Shown here piece by piece: positions 59,408-64,000 of a stretch of DNA of 64,000 nt. The stretch spans positions 1 to 64,000 of the forward strand of contig NZ_JBDKSS010000008.1 in the NCBI RefSeq assembly GCF_039680535.1, written 5' to 3'. Made by a program: the position numbers and the translations under genes. Source of the DNA: Parvibaculum sp039680535 (GTDB taxonomy: Bacteria; Pseudomonadota; Alphaproteobacteria; Parvibaculales; Parvibaculaceae). The first letter of the stretch is position 1. The number at the start of each line of letters is the position of its first letter. The notes below the pieces were generated by a model. That model was not told the DNA's origin and ran no database searches. It saw only the letters and a list, made by a program, of their open reading frames with translations.

Positions 59408-61261
59408 ATGAGCGACGCTCCCCTTCCCTTCACCGATCCTGACGCCATCGCGGATGCCATTATCGCGCAGGTCGGAAAAGAGGTCGTTCTCGCGCTGCCC
59501 CTCGGCCTCGGTAAGGCGAACCACATCGTCAATGCGCTGTTCGCACGCGCGGTTGCCGACCCTTCCGTCTCCCTTCAGATCATCACGGCGCTTACCCTCG
59601 AAAAGCCGCAAGCTGCCAAGGGACTCGAAGGGCGCTTTTCGAACCCCATCGTCGAACGGCTGTTCGAAGGCTATCCCGCGCTTTCCTATGCGAAGGCGCT
59701 CCGCGCGGGAACGCTGCCGCCGAACGTAGATGTGAGCGAATTCTTCTTCCTCGCCGGGCGCTGGCTCGGCGTCGCGCGGGCGCAGCAGAACTACATCTCG
59801 ACGAACTACACGCATGCGCAGCGCTACATTCTCGCCCGCCGCCCGAACGTCATCGCTCAGCTTGTCGCCAGACACCCTGACGGGACGCGCTACAGCATCA
59901 GCAGCAATCCCGACCTCACCGTCGACATGCTGGCCGCCCGCGCTGCGGGACAGGCGGATTTCATTCTGGTCGGCGAGGTGAACAGCGAACTTCCCTATTT
60001 TGCTCACGACGCCGAGCTTCCCGCATCGGCGTTCAGTCATATGCTCGATGGTACCGCAACCGACTTCCCCCTGTTCGCTCCGCCCAAGGAGCCCGTGAGC
60101 ATTCAGGATTATGCCGTCGGCCTTCACGTCGCGCGCCTGGTTCCAGACGGCGGCACGCTGCAGATCGGCATCGGGTCCATGGGCGACGCCGTTGCGCGGG
60201 GGCTCATCCTCCGGGATGACGACAACGAGACCTTCCTCGCGACGACACGGCAACTGGAGGGAGACAACCTGCCCGCCGACCAGACGCATCTCGCTCCTTT
60301 CGACAAGGGCCTGTTCGGGTCGAGCGAAATGCTGGTCGACACATTCCTCGAACTGATGGACACCGGCATCATCAAGCGAGAGGTGGATGGCGCCGTCCTC
60401 CATGGCGGATTCTTTCTCGGGCCCCGGAGCTTCTACAGACGCCTTCGCGAAATGTCCGATGCGGAACGCGACCGGATACGCATGAAACCCATCTCTTACG
60501 TCAACGAGCTTTACGGCGACGAAGAGGCGAAGCGCAGGGCAAGGGTCGGCGCACGCTTCGTCAACAGCGCCATGATGGTCACGCTGCTCGGTGCCGTCGT
60601 CTCCGATGCGCTCGAGGATGGACGCGTCGTCAGCGGCGTCGGCGGCCAGTATAATTTTGTCGCCCAGGCCTTCGCGCTCGAAGATGCACGCTCCATCATC
60701 ACGCTTCGCGCGACGCGGCAAGGCGGCGGCAAGACACTCTCGAACATTCGCTGGAGCTACGGGCACACGACCATTCCGCGCCACCTGCGCGACATTGTCG
60801 TGACCGAATATGGCATCGCCGATCTGCGCGGGAAGTCGGACCGGGATTGCATCGCAGCCATGCTCTCGATTGCAGATTCGCGCTTTCAGGCCGAACTGCT
60901 CGCGACTGCGAAAAAGGCGGGCAAGATCGAGGCGGATTACGAAATTCCCGAGGCCTTCCGCAACAACACGCCCGCGCGGATCGAATCCGCGCTCACGACA
61001 TTGCGCAAAAGCGGGCTTCTGGACCCATTCCCCTTCGGCACCGATTTCACGGAAACTGAACTGCGCCTTCTCCCGGCGCTGCAACTCGTGCAGGCCGCGT
61101 CGAAATTTCCCGTCAGGCTTATGGCCCTCGCTCTACGCGGGCTGCCGCCGGCCGCCAACGATGTCGAGCGGGAATGCCTCGAACGTATGGCGCTCGACCG
61201 GCCGCGAAGCCTTTCCGACAGGCTCTACGGCTTCCTGCTTCGCGGCGCGCTGCGCAGCTAG
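59408..61261 (+). CDS. Acetyl-CoA hydrolase/CoA-transferase family protein
   Basis: A 617-residue protein of the acetyl-CoA hydrolase/4-hydroxybutyrate CoA-transferase family, but nearly 200 residues longer than the typical 430. The N-terminal domain starts ADAIIAQVGKEVVLALPLGLGKANHIVN; GIGSMGDAVARGLILRD marks the CoA-binding turn; VVSGVGGQYNFVAQAF and the C-terminal YGIADLRGKSDRDCIAAML are the transferase signature. The added C-terminus carries a helical tail (LMALALRGLPPAANDVER). It would recycle acetate or other acyl groups between CoA carriers. A weak FNR-like half-dyad (59290-59303) lies before it. It overlaps the convergent efflux gene by 4 bases. Confidence 0.88.
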   Translation: MSDAPLPFTDPDAIADAIIAQVGKEVVLALPLGLGKANHIVNALFARAVADPSVSLQIITALTLEKPQAAKGLEGRFSNPIVERLFEGYPALSYAKALRAGTLPPNVDVSEFFFLAGRWLGVARAQQNYISTNYTHAQRYILARRPNVIAQLVARHPDGTRYSISSNPDLTVDMLAARAAGQADFILVGEVNSELPYFAHDAELPASAFSHMLDGTATDFPLFAPPKEPVSIQDYAVGLHVARLVPDGGTLQIGIGSMGDAVARGLILRDDDNETFLATTRQLEGDNLPADQTHLAPFDKGLFGSSEMLVDTFLELMDTGIIKREVDGAVLHGGFFLGPRSFYRRLREMSDAERDRIRMKPISYVNELYGDEEAKRRARVGARFVNSAMMVTLLGAVVSDALEDGRVVSGVGGQYNFVAQAFALEDARSIITLRATRQGGGKTLSNIRWSYGHTTIPRHLRDIVVTEYGIADLRGKSDRDCIAAMLSIADSRFQAELLATAKKAGKIEADYEIPEAFRNNTPARIESALTTLRKSGLLDPFPFGTDFTETELRLLPALQLVQAASKFPVRLMALALRGLPPAANDVERECLERMALDRPRSLSDRLYGFLLRGALRS

Positions 61262-62808
61262 TCGCCGCCTGCCGCCACACCGCCGCCAGACAGCGAGCGC
61301 TTTGCGAACCAGACAGTGACGATCAGCAGGAGCACGAGCCACCCCGACAGCCAGAAGTAGTCGATGGAGGCAAGAAGATAGGCCTGCCCCTGCAGGTTGC
61401 GCGTCAGCATGGCCATCGCCTGCGCGTCCGGCACACCCAGGGCATGCAGGGTCGCCAGTGTGTTTTGCATCGTCGGATCGTAAAGGCTCGACGCCTCCGC
61501 GAGCCGGCTCTGGTGCAGGGCTTCACGCCTGTCCCAAAGCGTCGTCGTCAGCGAGGCCGCGAAGCTGCCCGCCGTGATGCGGATGAAGTTGTTGAGGCCC
61601 GAGGCGAGCGGTATGCGCTGATGATCGACGCCGTTGAGCGCAATCGTGAGCAGCGCCACGAAGAAGAAGCTCATGGCGACGCCCTGCACCAGCAGCGGCG
61701 CGACGAAATCGAGGAAGCCCGCATTCGCCGTCAGTCCCGCCCGCATGAAATAGGACGCGGCGAAGGCCAGAAATGAAAAGCTCGCGGTCCAGCGCGCGTC
61801 AAGGCGCGACATGATCCGCGCCGCCAGCGGTGACAGAACGACCGCCACGAGCCCGCTTGGTGCGGCGACGAGACCGGCCCATGTCGCCGTGTAGCCAAGA
61901 TGCTGCTGCAACCACAGCGGCAGAATGACGACATTGCCGAAGAAAATGGCGTAGGCGAGAGCCGACGCAAAAACGCCGATCGCGAAATTGCGGTTGGTAA
62001 AAAGCGACAGATCGACGATCGGGTGCTTCTCCGTCACCTCCCAGATGACCCAGGCGATGCAGCCGATGCCGGAAACGAGCGCCAGCACGACAATCTCCGT
62101 CGAGGCGAACCAGTCGGCATCCTTGCCCGTGTCGAGCATGATCTGCAATGCGCCGACCCATACGACGAGCAGCGCAAGGCCAATTGAATCGATCGGGATC
62201 TTCTGCGTCGGCGTCTCTCGTGTCTTGAGGCCCCGCCAGCAGACCGCCGCGCAGAGAAGGCCGACGGGCACGTTGATCAGGAATATCCATGCCCAGTGAA
62301 AATTGTCCGAGATATAGCCGCCGAGGATCGGCCCGCAGATCGGCGCCACAAGCGTGGTCATCGACCAGATGGTCAATGCCGTGCCGCGTCTGGCGGGCGG
62401 GAAGATTGCAATCAGAAGCGCCTGCGAGCCGGGGATCATCGGCCCCGACGCAGCGCCCTGAAGGATACGAAAGAAGATAAGCGTCGGAAGGCTCCACGCC
62501 ATTCCGCACAGGAACGAGGCGAGCGTAAAGAGCAGAACGGAGACCACGAAGGTCCGCACCGCCCCGTAGCGCCGCATCACCCAGCCGGTCAGCGGCACGG
62601 CAATGCCGTTCGACACAGCGAACGAGGTAATGACCCAGGTTCCCTGATTGGCGCTGACGCCGAGATCGCCCGCGATGGTCGGGATCGACACATTGGCAAT
62701 CGTGGTGTCGAGCACCTGCATGAAGGTGCCGAGCGCCAGCGCCAGCGAGATCAGCGCGAGGGAGCCGCCCTCGAGCGCCGCCGGAGCTTTCTCCGGCGCG
62801 CTGCTCAT
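61258..62808 (-). CDS. EmrB/QacA-type MFS multidrug exporter (DHA2)
   Basis: A 516-residue inner-membrane exporter with about fourteen hydrophobic segments. Helix 1 has the family mark VLDTTIANVSIPTIAGDLGVS, motif A follows helix 2 (GWVMRRYGAVRTF), and motif C is recognisable around GPILGGYISDNFHWAWIF. It works with the EmrA-type fusion protein encoded just upstream, with which it overlaps by 4 bp (ATGA), to pump hydrophobic compounds across both membranes through a TolC-like channel not encoded here. Confidence 0.93.
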   Translation of the reverse strand: MSSAPEKAPAALEGGSLALISLALALGTFMQVLDTTIANVSIPTIAGDLGVSANQGTWVITSFAVSNGIAVPLTGWVMRRYGAVRTFVVSVLLFTLASFLCGMAWSLPTLIFFRILQGAASGPMIPGSQALLIAIFPPARRGTALTIWSMTTLVAPICGPILGGYISDNFHWAWIFLINVPVGLLCAAVCWRGLKTRETPTQKIPIDSIGLALLVVWVGALQIMLDTGKDADWFASTEIVVLALVSGIGCIAWVIWEVTEKHPIVDLSLFTNRNFAIGVFASALAYAIFFGNVVILPLWLQQHLGYTATWAGLVAAPSGLVAVVLSPLAARIMSRLDARWTASFSFLAFAASYFMRAGLTANAGFLDFVAPLLVQGVAMSFFFVALLTIALNGVDHQRIPLASGLNNFIRITAGSFAASLTTTLWDRREALHQSRLAEASSLYDPTMQNTLATLHALGVPDAQAMAMLTRNLQGQAYLLASIDYFWLSGWLVLLLIVTVWFAKRSLSGGGVAAGGD

Positions 62809-63992
62809 GGCACCCGTGCCGCAGTTGCGGCCGCTGCGTCGCTGCCGCCATTCTCGGCCACGATGCGTCCTATCGTCTGGTCGATTGCCGCGTCGCCATC
62901 GTCACGCGGGCGCTCCGGCAGAGGCACCGAGCGGACCTGACCTGCCACCAGCGCCCCCGACTTGTCGCGCACGTCGACCTTCGCCGTCATCGAGAGACCG
63001 ATGCGCAGCGGATGCGCCTTCACCTCCACCGGATCGAGTTCGATACGGACGGGCAGACGCTGCACGATCTTGATCCAGTTGCCCGAGGCATTCTGCGGCG
63101 GCAGAAGCGCGAAGGCGCTGCCGCTGCCTGCGGAGACGCCGACGACGCGGCCATGATAGGTGACGTCGCCACCATAGATGTCGGCCTCCAGCGTCACGGG
63201 CTGACCGATCCTGAGATCGGCGAGTTGCCCCTCCTTGAAATTCGCGTCGACCCATACGTCTTCGAGCGGCACGACCGCCATCAGCGGTGCGCCTGCCGCG
63301 ACATGCTGGCCGAGCTGAACGGTGCGGCGCGCGACGAGCCCATTGACGGGAGAAATGATGTGCGTCCGGCGAACGCCCAGCGCGGCATCCCGCACCTTCG
63401 CCGCCGCGGCGAGAACATCGGGATTGGTGGCAATCGTCGTTCCGTCGATGGCCGCCAGCGTCGCGTTGAGCTGCTCCCTGGTGGAAGACAGCGCCGCTTC
63501 CTGCGCCTGAACGGCGTCGCGCGCATGGGCGAGTTCCTCGCCCGACACGGCGCCGTCGCCGGCAAGCGCCTGACGCCGCTTCAGGTCGCTCTCCGCCTGC
63601 CGCACCGAAACCGCGCGCTGAGCAATATCGGCTCGCAATGCGTCCGCCTTGGCGAACTGCGCCCGCACCTGACGCACCGTCCGGGCAAGATCCGCCTCGG
63701 CCGCGCGCGACGCGATCTCGACGCTCGACGGATCGAGCGTGACCAGCGCCTGCCCGCGCTTCACGGCCTGCGTGTCGTCGGCGCTCAAGACCTGCACCGT
63801 GCCCGCCTGCTCCGCCGTGATCTGCACGATGTCGCCCGCGACATAGGCATCATCCGTCGACTGATAGTTCCCGCCGAAGATGAACCAATAGCCGCCCCAG
63901 ATCAGAAATCCCGCGACGACGACAATGCCCAGTATGGCGAGCCCGCGCTGGCGCGGCGTTCCTCGGCCAAGAATGCTCGAATCGTAACTCAT
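62805..63992 (-). CDS. EmrA/HlyD-type membrane fusion protein
   Basis: A 395-residue periplasmic adaptor. One transmembrane helix (residues 18-36, LAILGIVVVAGFLIWGGYW) anchors it. The lipoyl half-motifs flank a long coiled coil (residues 75-190, AEADLARTVRQVRAQFAKAD), then YQSTDDAYVAGDIVQITAE and RRTHIISPVNGLVARRTVQ form the barrel domains typical of EmrA. It pairs with the exporter downstream. The start at 63992 is eight bases from the window edge, so promoter and regulator lie outside. Confidence 0.92.
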   Translation of the reverse strand: MSYDSSILGRGTPRQRGLAILGIVVVAGFLIWGGYWFIFGGNYQSTDDAYVAGDIVQITAEQAGTVQVLSADDTQAVKRGQALVTLDPSSVEIASRAAEADLARTVRQVRAQFAKADALRADIAQRAVSVRQAESDLKRRQALAGDGAVSGEELAHARDAVQAQEAALSSTREQLNATLAAIDGTTIATNPDVLAAAAKVRDAALGVRRTHIISPVNGLVARRTVQLGQHVAAGAPLMAVVPLEDVWVDANFKEGQLADLRIGQPVTLEADIYGGDVTYHGRVVGVSAGSGSAFALLPPQNASGNWIKIVQRLPVRIELDPVEVKAHPLRIGLSMTAKVDVRDKSGALVAGQVRSVPLPERPRDDGDAAIDQTIGRIVAENGGSDAAAATAARVP

Positions 63993-64000
63993 GCTCGTCA

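Noticed and set aside
57537..61084. Large antisense frames opposite the beta-CASP gene and the acetyl-CoA hydrolase gene
   Set aside because: Both real genes show complete motif sets on the other strand.
1..64000. CRISPR arrays, rRNA genes, riboswitches
   Set aside because: I saw no regularly spaced repeat-spacer series, no rRNA sequence and no recognisable riboswitch fold in the gaps examined.

Overview
The window is about 64 kb of GC-rich DNA from a bacterial chromosome, almost certainly an alphaproteobacterium. The gene set (homospermidine synthase, guaB/rsmB/guaA, Ppx/GppA, RlmE, ssu-type sulfonate genes, an RND/MMPL exporter, several acyl-CoA enzymes) would fit a Hyphomicrobiales-type or Parvibaculum-like heterotroph. 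That placement is inference from gene content only.

Left part (1-6960) is accessory: a truncated TPR protein, an ArsR/AHSA1 pair, a divergent AraC/alpha-beta hydrolase pair, rpiB, and a divergent LysR/DHA2 efflux pair. The AraC gene ends in a copy of the rpiB 3' end. Two short pieces resembling the guaA 3' end lie at 442-454 and 4437-4463, so this side of guaA looks like an integration hot spot. A minus-strand housekeeping block follows (6964-14128): ppx/gppA, rlmE, guaB, rsmB, a TPR protein and guaA.

Between 14288 and 26952 lies integrated DNA at the 3' end of tRNA-Gln(CTG). A 17-bp piece of the tRNA 3' end is found three times in the same orientation (14288, 15949 and in the tRNA at 26936), giving two abutting segments. 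The outer one (1.7 kb) carries only a hybrid-less sensor histidine kinase. The inner one (11 kb) carries a tyrosine integrase next to the tRNA, a serine recombinase, an isolated virion-type protein, a HEPN-like protein beside an HExxH protein, a small lipoprotein, and a two-gene unit: a DUF262 protein overlapping by 4 bp an OLD-like ABC ATPase with a C-terminal TOPRIM domain. The latter is the best candidate here for an undescribed anti-phage system.

The rest is chromosomal. 27189-35383: MMPL exporter, CYTH protein, old yellow enzyme, DUF488 protein, DEAD-box helicase, TauD dioxygenase. 35525-40575: ssu-like ABC importer, class II aldolase, TetR regulator; the matching SsuD-type monooxygenase is away from it at 49185. 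40624-43490: thiolase and homospermidine synthase. 43603-61261 looks like a low-oxygen/energy-stress regulon: zinc alcohol dehydrogenase-FtsH-DUF3775, a Pcm/erythromycin-esterase fusion, PEP synthase-ABC protein-beta-glucosidase-PAS, a beta-CASP nuclease-PfkB kinase, and an acetyl-CoA hydrolase/transferase. FNR/FixK-type boxes are visible before three of these units. The ABC protein of this region has lost its Walker A lysine. The window closes with an EmrAB-type efflux pair on the minus strand.

All calls come from reading the sequence; no database search was run.
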